A stretch of DNA of 64,000 nucleotides from Pseudoneurospora amorphoporcata (lineage: Eukaryota; Ascomycota; Sordariomycetes; Sordariales; Sordariaceae): positions 32,407 to 96,406 of the forward strand of contig MU859199.1 of the NCBI GenBank assembly GCA_033297205.1, written 5' to 3'. The number at the start of each line of letters is the position of its first letter. Positions within the stretch are counted from its first letter, which is position 1. The notes under the pieces were generated by a model, which was not told where the DNA came from, did no database searches, and worked only from the letters and a program-made list of their open reading frames with translations. A program made the translations under genes and the position numbers. Of this stretch, positions 1 to 10,319 are shown piece by piece.

Positions 1-72
1 TGATATTGCCCGATTGCGGTGCTGTCTGGTGGCTGTCTGCTCACAGCTGCCTCCTTGATCTTGATCTAATCA

Positions 73-1047
73 ATCTGATAAGATCTTTCCTGGTACAGCC
101 TTGTGAAGGCGAGGAGGGCCAACCTCCAATGACCTCGAGCTTCCCTTCCTGGTGCTCCATCTCAAGCTGGAGTCACAGAGTGGTGAGAAAGCCGTGGGTG
201 ACATTGACACACATGTTCACCGTCCTGGATCCCGGACAGATGAAGCTGGAGGTGGAGAGGACAACGGCGTGTTTCGTTCCCAGTGGCAACCCGGTCCCCT
301 CGGCTGATGGCGGATGGCATCGTGGCATCCAGTGTTGAAGAGAGAATGGAGTCGCAGGTGGGACTGGGGACGAAGAATTTTTCATAAAACTGGGGTCGTG
401 GAAAGAATCGACAGGGGAAGAGGAAGTGGACATGAGAGGGGCATGGAAGGTGGAGGAGCTGGGTCGTTAGTTCCATCTGATAACTCGAAATGCAACGGTG
501 AGTCGAAGGGGGGATGTGATGGATGCACTTGCAGGACTATGTTGGCCCCTCGATAGTGTACTGTAGCGGATTGCATACAGGACTGATATATCGCATATCT
601 ACATATGTATGTAAGTAACCCCTTCCCGTTCGTTTGACAAAATGCCGCAAAAGATCGTCCGACAGAAAAGGATCTGATAAGAATTTCCCTACCACCCCCT
701 TCGCCGCCGTGGTCGGTCTCCCCCATGTTTTCTTTCATTGCCCCTCCTCCCGTCTCTCCCCTTCTTTTGACCTTCTCCCCTCTGCCAATTCCCGCATTGA
801 GAAAGTTATGTTCTCAAGAGAGAACAATGAGTTGGGCCCTACAACGCCTTGGTAGCCTCGTCTCTTCTGCCTCTACGGCTGTTTCAAGTTTCAACTTCAA
901 GAATGCCGAGGAAGCCCACCTCTCTCCGCCCCCCGAAACGCTCCGAATTCGGGTGAAGCAAGGAAAGTGGGACAGCAGGTGAGGGAAAATTTATCAGATC
1001 CGCCCGGACAGGACCCACTCTTTGGCGTCCGAGTAAAGTTATCAGAT
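73..1047. promoter_or_regulatory. Cluster of five SRE-type GATA sites upstream of siderophore gene
   Basis: Five exact copies of ATCTGATAA lie here: 73-81, 475-483 and 672-680 on the + strand, and 991-999 and 1039-1047 on the - strand (read as TTATCAGAT). The copies at 672, 991 and 1039 share the longer form GGATCTGATAA. In Aspergillus the iron repressor SreA recognises ATCWGATAA, and Neurospora SRE is its orthologue; this is known of the family. The next gene downstream is a siderophore biosynthesis acyltransferase starting at 1570, so iron repression is the natural reading. Chance expectation for a 9-mer on both strands is about 0.5 per 64 kb with even base composition. An ATTGG (CCAAT) box at 1123-1127 could serve the CCAAT-binding/HapX complex. 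The rest of 1-1569 holds no convincing gene. Confidence 0.75.
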
Positions 1048-1569
1048 CCGAAGGTCAACACGCCATTTAACATTTAGTATAGCCGTCACACCCACTTTTC
1101 CCTCCTCCCTTCTGAACTTTTCATTGGTCAATTTGTCCCCTTGACCACCCACCAAAAGACACCACAAACCAGGCAAGCAAGCATCGTGAGGGATCAAACC
1201 GAAACTCATCTAACCGAGTATATACCACTATTGAAATGACCTCACCGGCGCAACCTCCACCCTTTGTGTTCCCTGGTCCCTGGTTCGGGCTTACGCAGTA
1301 CGTAGCAGAGGAGGTTGCCCGCGTGTCTTCGTACTCCTCCAGAGTACTAGCAGTATGTAAGGTACCCAGTAGCTTTTGCGATCATCGTTTTCTTTGGCTT
1401 CAGTTCCGTCCATAGCCATTTCATTAGTCTTTCGGTCCTTCAACCTGTTTTGCTCCTAGACTACAGTTTGCCATTTTTCTCTTTCCAAACGTGACGATAC
1501 CCCAAAGTAAACAAACATTATTCATTTAATTTTCATACACACACACACACCCAAAACACTAGACACACA

Positions 1570-2985
1570 ATGGCATCATCACCAGTCCGCCGGCTCGCCG
1601 ACTATGTCGCGACCTCCGAGCCCGTTCTCAAGCTTCCTCACCCCTACCAGACCTCCTACGTCGTCGTAAAGGGCGAATCCGGCGTCGCCAACTCGTACCA
1701 GCTCAAGCAACAAGACACCAAGGCCGCCCTGCCCCGTCCCCTCCACAACGACTCCCTCTACTTCACCGAGCCCCAAGACCTCAAGTCCTCGGACAAGCCT
1801 CACATCTCCATCAATACGCCCTGGGGCCGCGCCCGCCGCTCCCCCTCCGTGGCCGTCTCGTGGAAGGACTCTGCCGCCGCTCCCACCGTCGGCCAGCTCT
1901 GGCTGATCGCCTACGTCATCTTCACCCTCCGGCCCTCCGAGGAGGCCTTCCGCCTGGCCACCTACGGCTTCGGCGCCGACAAGCTCGCCCGCCAGCTCAA
2001 GACCGTCGGCCTCGCCATCGACCACCCTTCCCCCGCCACCCCGGAGCAGCAAAAGCTCCACGGCTCCGATGCCGGCAAGGAGCTCCTCGTCCTGCGCGGC
2101 GCCTTCTGGCAGGGCGCCGGCTCCCCCTTCGGCGCGCGCCCGGCCTGGGCCCCCGAGACCCTGGCCGACAGCGAGGACGGCTCCCTCAAGTCCGTCTATC
2201 CCCTGCAGGCGGCCGAGTACGTCATGACCAACGAGGCCAACAGCGCTTTGTGCTGGCACCCGCGCCGCCGGGCCAAGCCCGCTCCCGGGTCCGTCATTTA
2301 CAGCCGCTACATCCCGCACCTGAAGGAGAACTTTTCCATGGTGGCGCTGGACTACACCAACCCCGCCCACCTGGAGCTGTTCCACACGTGGCAGAACGAC
2401 CCGCGCGTGTCGCAGGGGTGGAACGAGGAAGGGACGCTGGACCAGCACCGCGAGTACCTGCGCAAGGCGCACGAGGACCCGCATCAGATCACCGTGTTGG
2501 CGGCGTTTGATGATGTCTTTTTCGCTTACTTTGAGGTTTACTGGGCCAAGGTTCGTTTTTTTCTTCTTTTTTTTTCTCCCCCTTCTCAAGCTCTCTAATA
2601 CTAACACTCTAAACAAATAAAGGAGGACCGCCTAGGAGCCTACTACACCCCTGGCGACTACGACCGCGGCCGTCACTCGCTGGTGGGCGACGTGCGCTTC
2701 CGCGGCCCTCACCGCGTTTCTGCTTGGTGGTCGTCCCTCATGCACTACCTGTACCTGGACGACCCGCGCACCATGAGTGTCGTCGGCGAGCCCAAGTACA
2801 CCAACAGCTCCGTGCTCATGTACGACATGATGCACGGTTTCGGCCTCGACAAGTTTGTCGATCTCCCCCACAAGCGCTCTGCCTTTGTCACTTGCTCGCG
2901 CGAGCGCTTCTTCCAGCTGTGCCCGCTTGACGAGAACCAAAAGTTCCTTGGCGGTACTCATGTTGGCCTTGTTCCCAAGCTTTGA
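1570..2985 (+). CDS. Siderophore biosynthesis N-acyltransferase (SidF/AceI-like, IucB/MbtK fold)
   Basis: Two exons, 1570-2550 and 2623-2985, separated by a 72-nt intron (donor GTTCGT, acceptor AATAAAG, CTAAC branch-like site at 2601) and encoding 447 aa. The C-terminal half carries the GNAT-type acyltransferase domain shared by bacterial IucB/AlcB/MbtK and fungal SidF/SidL. Recognisable stretches are FHTWQNDPRVSQGW, FAYFEVYWAKEDRLGAYY across the splice junction, RHSLVGDVRFRGPHR and GEPKYTNS near the end. In fungi these enzymes transfer an acyl group from CoA to N5-hydroxyornithine, giving the hydroxamate units of coprogen/fusarinines or ferricrocin. SidF-like versus SidL-like substrate choice cannot be settled here. 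Coding GC is high with strong C-ending codon bias. The start is the first ATG, in ACACAATGG context. Five SRE-type sites upstream suggest repression by iron. It converges with the AMID-like gene. Confidence 0.9.
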
Positions 2986-3607
2986 GTGGGATGTGTCAGG
3001 TGTCGAGAGTTGAATGAATGAATGGCTTGGGCGGTTGGATGTGATTGTAAAAAAATTAAAAAAGAATTGGTGCATTTGCTTGGTCTTGGATCTTGGATAC
3101 CTCTATGGAATGGACTAATGAGGAAAATGGCCGGAACAGTTACTTGGAAAAAGGTAGTCGGACAAAAGAACGGAAGAGCCTCAGGCAACATTGATTCCCG
3201 CTCTGAGGAACAAGACGAACAACAAATAAAACAAAAGGGCAGTTACATTCGAATGGGATATGGTTAAAACATGCAAAGAAAGATGGGCTGGACGACCAGA
3301 CACCACATAGAATATACAAATGAGACAAGTGCTGGCATGTGCCGTCAGATCAAGTTTTCATTATTAAAAAACAAAGTATGAATCAAACCAAGAAATTCTA
3401 TTCAAGATTGCATTCAAAGTGTCTTACTTCATCATGACCAAGAAACCCGTCGCTTCATGAAGACCTCCAGCTCCTAACCAACCCAGCTGAATAGTGTATA
3501 TCCCAGAATCCCAATATGTTTCCAAATTACCCATTAATACCCCAAAATGCCGTCCCAAACGCCCTAATATCCAACCCGTTTTAACGCCAGTGCCTTCTAA
3601 AATGTTT
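2986..3607. other. Convergent intergenic spacer
   Basis: 3' ends of the siderophore acyltransferase (+) and the AMID-like gene (-) face each other across 622 bp. It is AT-rich, with short poly(A)/poly(T) runs suited to 3' end formation (for example around 3048-3065 and 3362-3372). No gene or RNA seen. Confidence 0.5.
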
Positions 3608-5112
3608 TTAAGCCTTGATAACATCATAACCACCCAGCCGCAGGTGGTTCCAGCAGATATCAAAGCCAAGGTCATCACCGAAGAAGAGCTTGTTGACATC
3701 CTCGCCCGAGGTCACGCCGTTTGTGGGCCAGTAAGCAACAGCCTTCTTGCCAACGGCGAGACCAATCATGGGAGGAATCTCGTCAAGCTCAAGGTATGTA
3801 GGCTCGGTGCCGGAAACAGCCTGCTTCATGCGCATGTGAATGTTGTTGGCGGCCAGGTAGCCCATGTGCATAGCACCACCGCAACGCTTGATACCGGACC
3901 ACTTGACAAGGTCACCGATGGCGAGATGGTCATCCGAGTTGGGGGTTTCGGAGGGGAAGTGGAGGCTGCAACATCGAACGCGTTAGTTTTGATTTTTGAG
4001 GTGCGTTAAAACTGGAGTGGACACGTACCTGGGCTGAATCATGACATAGCCTTCCTCGTTGAGGACTTCACTAGGAAGGAAGGTGGTCGATGGCATACTC
4101 CTGGAAATGGCCATGATGACGGAGTCGGCCACAAGAGTATGGCCGTTGGTGAAGTAGACCTTGTAGGCCTTGTGTCCGTTATCCACGAATTCTTCGGTCC
4201 TGTCGACACGATGGGACATGAGCACCTCGATACCGGCCTCATGGACGAGCTCCAAGCTGCGGTCCTTGACCTCATCAGGAAGAGGCTCGGCCGAGAGAAG
4301 CTTGTCACGGGAGTGAATAAGAGTGACCTTCAGATCGGGACAAACGAGCTTGAGCTCAGCAGCCATCTCAACACCAACGGCACCTATTGTTATTCATCAG
4401 TCAGCAAGAGTCATTCTGATAAAAGGTTGATGGTTCCGTAGGGCAAACTCACCTCCACCTACAACAGCGACACCATGTCTGTTGGCAGTCGCAGCCTGGA
4501 TGTGGTCACCAGCCTCAAAGAGAAACTGCTTCCTTAGCAGGGACTGGGGCACGACAGGGAAGGCTCTCCTCAGACCGGCGGCGGCAATGAGGTAATCATA
4601 CTTGAGTTCTGTGGGCTCGGGACCGCTCTCAGAGCCGAGAACCTTGGCAACCTTGCGCTCCTGATCGATGGACTGGACAGAGCCACGGAGGATTCGGATG
4701 TTGTTGGGAGATTGTTGCAGGGCGGGAACGTCCTCGTACTTGACCCAGCACTTTTCGGCGTAGGACTCATCGGCAAAGGCCAATGGGCTACCAATGAGAT
4801 GGTCTTGTGGAAAGAGCATGTGTGTTAGTCGTTGTGAAGGTTGCTGAGGGCGGACCCAAGCGGGTGCATCTTACAGAAGCCGTCTCTCTCGTCCACGACA
4901 GTGATATCAACTGCAAACTGAGGGCCATCATGGGCAGCAGAAGTGCCGTCAAGGGCAGCCTTCCTGGCATCAGGACCGCAACGGGCAGCACGACCACTGC
5001 AGATGTCTTGCAAGTTGAGGGCAGCGGAGAGACCGCCGTAAGAACCACCAACAACAAGGACCTTGAAGGGTGGCCTTGTCATGGTGGCGTCGTCAACGGC
5101 AGTAGAGCCCAT
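3608..5112 (-). CDS. AMID/FSP1-like FAD-dependent NAD(P)H oxidoreductase
   Basis: Four exons on the minus strand: 5112-4875, 4803-4453, 4383-4029 and 3965-3608. Introns are 71, 69 and 63 nt, all phase-consistent, giving 433 aa. The first Rossmann motif VVGGSYGG binds FAD near residues 21-27. Splicing restores the family sequence DGFYHLIGSPLA in the first junction. The NAD(P)H-binding motif VVGGGAVG is likewise rebuilt across the second junction near residues 193-200. The layout matches the pyridine nucleotide-disulfide oxidoreductase family containing AIFM2/AMID/FSP1 and fungal AMID, which reduces quinones with NAD(P)H and in animals suppresses lipid peroxidation. There is no obvious mitochondrial presequence. 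Three SRE-type GATA sites lie 0.5-1.0 kb upstream, so iron control is possible (inference). Confidence 0.88.
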
Positions 5113-5657
5113 TTTGAATTTGAGGGTGTGACGGTGTGTGGGTGTGTGGGTGTGTAGGTTGTGTGTAAGACTTCGCAGCTGCCTCTTCTGGCGATGGACT
5201 CAAGGGACTTCAATGTCAGGCAGCGTGGGTCGGGTTTGTAGGATGTGTCGATCGAAAGAGGAAGAGGATGGCTACACAGACTGGAACTCGGGAAGAAAGT
5301 GAGACGACGGATGTGGGAGAGAGGGCAACTATGACGGGATGAATCTGGTGGGCGGAAGGAGGTCGGATGGATATGCCGGGCTCGCGCCTTCTGTCACTTT
5401 GGTCATTTTGAGCACCTTCATGGATCCTGGGGCCAGGATAAGAGGGTGGGTGGATCTCTGGCTCTCCTCTCGCAAGGTACTCAAGAGGAAGGAAGGAACG
5501 GGATGCCGGGAAAAAAGAATGAAGGTGAAGATATGCAACAATTGAAGTGTAGCGCCCCCACCCACCCACAATCCTACCTCTAGGGGCAGCTAGCCCATGC
5601 ACTTCCTGTTGTCGAGCTCCTGCTTCACATGCGCATGTCCTTAGTTCCCCTGAGTGC

Positions 5658-6111
5658 TTATCAGATCCCCCCATGAGTTTCGAACTTTGAAGTCGACCGG
5701 AGAAGAAGGACGGTGGAACTACCTACCCATCATAGTTAGTTATCAGGTACTACGTCAATGGCAAGAGGCAGACACTGTATTCTAAAGAGCCGCTCCGATC
5801 CAACAACTTACGAAACCAAAAATGACAAACTGATGACTACACTGGAAACCCCTCGCACCCGACATCGGATAGAGAGAGCCATTTTCGTCAACTTTTTGTT
5901 TCCATCTCATCCCGTATTCTTTTTCCGCAGAACCCCGGCGGCCCAACAGCTCCCTCTTTCCCCACCATTCAGCGGACCTGGACCGGGTTTCGGGCCAACG
6001 AAAATTCCCACTTTCCGCGGTTGTGCGCTGCCTTTGTTGGCGTGCATGCGCTGGAAGTCGGGGATGATTGCAACCGAGACATGCACCTCCATCTGATAAT
6101 GCTTATCAGAT
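5658..6111. promoter_or_regulatory. Three SRE-type GATA sites, two as a palindrome
   Basis: Exact TTATCAGAT at 5658-5666 (- orientation), ATCTGATAA at 6091-6099 and TTATCAGAT at 6103-6111. The last two form a perfect inverted repeat with a 3-bp spacer, followed by a further partial ATCTGAT at 6113. They lie 546, 979 and 991 bp upstream of the AMID-like start at 5112, and before tRNA-Gly at 6362. The core is the same as in the cluster upstream of the siderophore gene. Known: tandem or paired GATA cores bind SRE/SreA. Inferred: these sites act on the AMID-like gene. The rest of 5113-6361 holds no convincing gene. Confidence 0.65.
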
Positions 6112-6361
6112 CATCTGATCTCACCCAGAACTTGAATTCATCCCAACTTCTTTTGCCGAGGGTAGCCAGCCCGCCCGCCGTAGCAGCCCCCGGCCCTCCT
6201 GCGCACAGTTGCTGTTAGGTTGTGACAGGCCCCATCCCAGCGTCGCTACCTTCGAGCTCCAGAGCTCCTGTGCAGACGAAACCTTTTTTTGGTTTTCTCC
6301 CACGTCCAGGTCTCCATCATAAGTCCAATTCCCACAAAACAATTCCAACAACAATCACAAA

Positions 6362-6432
6362 GCGCCAGTGGTTTAGTGGTAAAATCCATCGTTGCCATCG
6401 ATGGGCCCCGCGTTCGATTCGCGGCTGGCGCA
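6362..6432 (+). tRNA. tRNA-Gly (GCC)
   Basis: 71-nt cloverleaf without intron. The acceptor stem GCGCCAG pairs with CTGGCGC, followed by discriminator A. The anticodon loop TTGCCAT gives GCC, decoding GGC. The T arm is CCGCG-TTCGATT-CGCGG with five perfect pairs. Both internal promoter boxes are intact (TGGTTTAGTGG and GTTCGATTC). Confidence 0.95.
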
Positions 6433-6790
6433 TTGTTTTCTCACAAGAATAACACGTTGTTCGCAGTTATTTTTGCAATTTCTGTTGCCTCCTCCTTCCT
6501 CCTGCCTCTTGGCCGTAAGGAACATGAAAAATTTAGCACTTTGCTTTCAGCAAACCACTCTTTCTTTTTACATTATCATTTGCTCCTATAATTGTTCGAT
6601 CGACCATGTTATTCAACTACTTCGCCACTCTACCACTCTGTGTATGTGTGTGTTCTTTTTGTCAATGCCGATCTCTGGACATGTCAGCGTTGTCTGAGCG
6701 AGTTCTTGCATGGGTGTGGCCTCAGCTTTGAACCGATTCCAATCTCGCCTTCATAAAGAGAAGTCTGAGAGTCGTTCTTCAACAAGCAAC

Positions 6791-6875
6791 GGTCCGGTGG
6801 CGAAATGGTATCGTGTGGTCCTCCTAATTCGGGAGGATAAGACTGAGGTTGTGGGTTCGAGTCCCATCCGGATCG
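6791..6875 (+). tRNA. tRNA-Arg (CCT) with a 13-nt intron
   Basis: 85 nt in total. Acceptor GGTCCGG pairs with CCGGATC (one G-T pair), discriminator G. The D arm reads GCGAAATGGTATCGT and the T arm GTGGG-TTCGAGT-CCCAT. The anticodon stem TGGTC/GACTG encloses CTCCTA, then an intron of about 13 nt, then A; the anticodon is CCT, reading AGG. The overall layout matches yeast tRNA-Arg(CCU). An alternative foldback, CCTCC/GGAGG, exists but would leave no T at position 33, so the intron-containing reading is preferred. Confidence 0.88.
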
Positions 6876-7320
6876 TCCTTTTTGCTCATGCGTTCTTCGT
6901 TGCAGAGGTCTTTTTTTGTCACCATCTTCGTCTTCCCTGTACTCTCGACTTTTTTCTGTTCATCATTGTGTCGCTTATGGTCAACGTGCCAATCAGTTGG
7001 CTCAGAACAGCGTCGTATACAAGGTTTGTTCTTGTTTGTAATATCTGTGTTTGCTGCTTTCAAGGTATCGAAATTTTTGAACAAGACGTTCCTATTTCGA
7101 CATTCTATCATTGTCAAACACCAATGCATCGCACCGCTGAATGAGTCTACGCCAGAACACCTTTACGTTTCCCTTGGACACCTTCCGGACATATGAGGAT
7201 GTCTTGCAAACAATTCGAGATTCTCCTCAATCATCAATCACCATACCCTTCCAAGCACATACAGGACCCTTTCCACATTTCAAAGCACGCCTCAATATCG
7301 GGACAGAATCCTTTCTTCCC

Positions 7321-8490
7321 TCAACAGTAGGCAGCTGACAGGGCCATCTCAATCTGCTTCACAACCCGCCTAATCCTGCTTCTGGCCTTCATTTCTTCGT
7401 CTTCTGGACTTCTCTCCTGGTTCCGCCGATAATCTGTGCTCCTCAATCCAGCCAGGTGCATTAGCGATGCCGAAAAAGATGTTGTTCCCGTAGGCAACTC
7501 TGGAAGCGGTTTATCCAGTCTGACGATGCTCTTCTCTTTGCGCTTCTGCTCCTCGCTCTCCTTTCCGATGCCGCCAGTCTTATCCGTAACCGTCCGATGC
7601 TTCTCTGCCTTAACCCTCCAAGCCCGAGGTTGAAACACCTTATCGGCCTGCGCAAATGCTAACTCCGCCAGCTTTGCAGCCTTTTCATCACCATCTTTCT
7701 CGGGATCAAAGAACTGCAACCACTTCTGCACTGCGCCCATGTCATCGGTGCTGTGCACAACCGCGTCGTCCCAACTGAAAAAGGCATCCATTCCAGCCGG
7801 AATCTTGCGGGCACCAGTACCACCACCGTCTGTGCCCTCCTCCTTGCTGTCACTGCCCACAACCAAAGCCTTCCAGTGCTTGGCAATTCCCGGACGCTGG
7901 AGCAAGCCGAAGATGACGTTGGAGCGACTCCATTCGCGTGGCGGCTGGCCTTGTCTGATGAGCTCGTCGTTGCGAGCAAGTTCGTTGGCGATGTGGGCGA
8001 AGAAGCGCCGCTTGAGGCGGGTGTGCAAGTCGCGACTGGAGCTGGAGCTGGAGCTGGGGCCGGATTTCGTCTTGGTGGCGAAGGAAGAAGAAGAAGAAGA
8101 AGAATAGAAACAGTCCGAGCAAAACCCGCAGGCAAAGGCGGTTTGGCGACGAAGGAAGAGGTGCAAGTGGTCTTGACGGTTGCATGAGGGGCAGCTGAGA
8201 AGTAGCTGACGAGACTTTTCCGTCTCGGCAGGGAAGTACTTGGCCTTGGTTGGCAAGACGGTGTCGCAGTGCGGGCAGGCGAGGATCTTGTAATTGTTGT
8301 GGTGATGCTGCTCGTGAAACCACAGCCACTGGGGGCTTGCGAGCTGGTCCAGGCAGGCCTTGCACTGGCAAGACATCGTTGAATGAGATTGGCTGACTCC
8401 TGTTTCAATATTGATCGCTTGATCGTTTGATCGAGAAGACAGTTCACGATCGGTGTGCTGAGAGGCTGGTGAGATCACCAGTCGCGACAC
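7321..8490 (-). CDS. Hypothetical protein with Cys-rich zinc-ribbon-like N-terminus
   Basis: Single open reading frame of 389 aa from the upstream ATG at 8490. A second ATG at 8376 (MSCQCKACLDQ, 351 aa) sits exactly where the Cys-rich part begins and may be the true start. The N-terminal region carries Cys pairs typical of zinc binding: CQCKAC, CPHC, CPSC and CGFCSDC, with a His-rich HEQHHHNN between the first two. A serine-rich linker follows, then a mostly helical, charged half containing RDLHTRLKRRFFAHIANELARN and a basic C-terminal helix. I do not recognise a named family. The metal-binding reading rests only on Cys spacing. No intron is needed. It is flanked by tRNA genes. Confidence 0.7.
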   Translation of the reverse strand: MSRLVISPASQHTDRELSSRSNDQAINIETGVSQSHSTMSCQCKACLDQLASPQWLWFHEQHHHNNYKILACPHCDTVLPTKAKYFPAETEKSRQLLLSCPSCNRQDHLHLFLRRQTAFACGFCSDCFYSSSSSSSFATKTKSGPSSSSSSSRDLHTRLKRRFFAHIANELARNDELIRQGQPPREWSRSNVIFGLLQRPGIAKHWKALVVGSDSKEEGTDGGGTGARKIPAGMDAFFSWDDAVVHSTDDMGAVQKWLQFFDPEKDGDEKAAKLAELAFAQADKVFQPRAWRVKAEKHRTVTDKTGGIGKESEEQKRKEKSIVRLDKPLPELPTGTTSFSASLMHLAGLRSTDYRRNQERSPEDEEMKARSRIRRVVKQIEMALSAAYC

Positions 8491-9691
8491 GCAAAGGTGT
8501 CGAGATCAAGAGTGAGAGCTGGGTGAAAGATGGGTTGTTGGAGACGGGCTTGGAGTTGCGTGATTTGCGCGAGTGATGGCGAGAGTGGGTTCAATGAACT
8601 CTCGAGCGAGCGGTTGAGCAAAGAACAGGAAGTTTTGCTTTGTCGCAAGTGAACAAAAACGAGGTGACGGCAGAGTGGGAGGGACGCGATAGACGAGAAA
8701 AGAAAAAAAGAGGAGAAATAGGAGGGAGGCCCCTTTCTTATTCCTGTGGGAAGGACCCACTCCGAATATCGTATGTTCCCCGACAGAGATGGGATAAAGG
8801 AAGTGTCAAAGCGTGCACGATGCAGAGAGACGTTGTATTTCGAGACCGCCTCGGAGGGCATATATCAAGATGAGCTTGTGGTCGAAGTGCCCGCGTCACG
8901 ATAAATTCGTGAGAGGTTTCCCCCCCGGCTTTGACCGACAAGGACCGCGTGCCTATTGTGTGACTAGTTTATAGACAGCCAGTGCGTCAATAAGATCGTT
9001 GCTATTGTTTTGGAGAAAAACTGGAAGAAATTCTAGAGTCTAAGTAGGAGTGAATGGTAATTGAACCGTTTTCGCCATGAATGAGTGTCCCAACGGAAGT
9101 CATCCCAACTTCCGAAACAGTCGGTCTGCAGCTGGTCTCCCTAAAACTTCGGATGAAATTCCAGAACGTAGTATACGATGGGCAACAATAGACCGCTTAT
9201 ATTCATCAGAGAAGGGTTGTGTCTAGAAGTGCCATGGCATGCGACGTTGGGCCGTCGATATCATCAGTCCAAGCACCAGTTTGTTGAATCACAGAACCAA
9301 CCAACCCAACGACATTGCATTAAACTCCCATACTGAGGAGATTTAATGGACTCGACTTGGCAAGACCATGCTGAGTTTATTGATGCTTATTTTCTTTGTG
9401 GACAAGACGAACTCAGGCCCCGTGGTGTCCATGATGAGGTAGAAATGCATCAGCTCGGAAAGACGGCGCTGGTGTAAAGCAGCCACTACGACTGCAGAAT
9501 TGCACTTGATTGAATCCCACGAAGCAATGATACAAATGCTCGTCATCAAGACTTTTTCAAGCAGGTCGAAATTTCGAGGACGGTCAAAAGGTCTGAGTGA
9601 CTGAGGGATGGGGATGAAAAAGGGGTTGGCGTCACACGTTCACAAACAAGGGGATTATAAGCTAAAGATTACAAACGATTTACAACTGTCA
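8491..9691. other. Intergenic region without recognised genes
   Basis: About 1.2 kb between the Cys-rich hypothetical gene, whose promoter it probably contains, and tRNA-Leu. Only short unconvincing reading frames are present. A purine-rich stretch at 8697-8727 may belong to the hypothetical gene's leader or promoter. Confidence 0.4.
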
Positions 9692-9797
9692 GGCAAGATG
9701 GCCGAGCGGTCTAAGGCGCCACGTTAAGGTTAACCCTTAATCTCCTCTCAGAGTTCCGTGGTCCGAAAGGGCGTGGGTTCGAATCCCACTCTTGTCA
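9692..9797 (+). tRNA. tRNA-Leu (AAG) with an intron
   Basis: 106 nt. Acceptor GGCAAGA pairs with TCTTGTC (one G-T pair), discriminator A, the usual leucine identity base. The A box TGGCCGAGCGG is intact. The anticodon stem CCACG/CGTGG encloses TT-AAG-G, then an intron of about 26 nt, then C. A long variable arm (TCCGAAAGGGC) marks it as class II. The T arm is GTGGG-TTCGAAT-CCCAC. Confidence 0.92.
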
Positions 9798-10319
9798 ACA
9801 TCTTTTTTTTGATGTTTTCTTCTTTGTTCGTAGATTCCTAATAATATCTTTTAGCTTTTCTTTCTTTTATTTTGCTTGGTTTCTTAGTGTTGAGCCTTAT
9901 CCAAAAGGGGTTGGTTGCTGGGTTTGGTGAAACATTAATACGTTTTGGTGAAGGTTAACTTTCGTTGCAGTCTACAAGCTCGCTCAAATGCACGCTGATA
10001 CGAACTCCTGAAATACCGTTCCAAAATGCCCCCGTGCCTTCTTTTGTTTCTCATGCTTTGAAATAATGTCAATCCTCACTTTTATGACCTTCATCATACG
10101 CCGGTCGGTCCATAAAGACCATATACGGCTACAATATTCGGGGAGCGTCAGATTCCCTGTCCATATTGTTAGGACAGGTTCATTCCATCTCGTCACGAAT
10201 GTAGGCTTGTCCGTCCCACGACTAACAACTCGCCCAGGTCCTTCCTTTCATTTCCCTCTGTGTGTGTCGATTCAAGTCATATCTCCGTGTGTGTATGTCC
10301 GCGCTCCTTCAACACCAAC

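Noticed and set aside
1579..2616. 345-codon minus-strand frame opposite the siderophore gene
   Set aside because: Gly/Val/Leu-rich shadow produced by the strong GC3 bias of the + strand gene; no family sequence.
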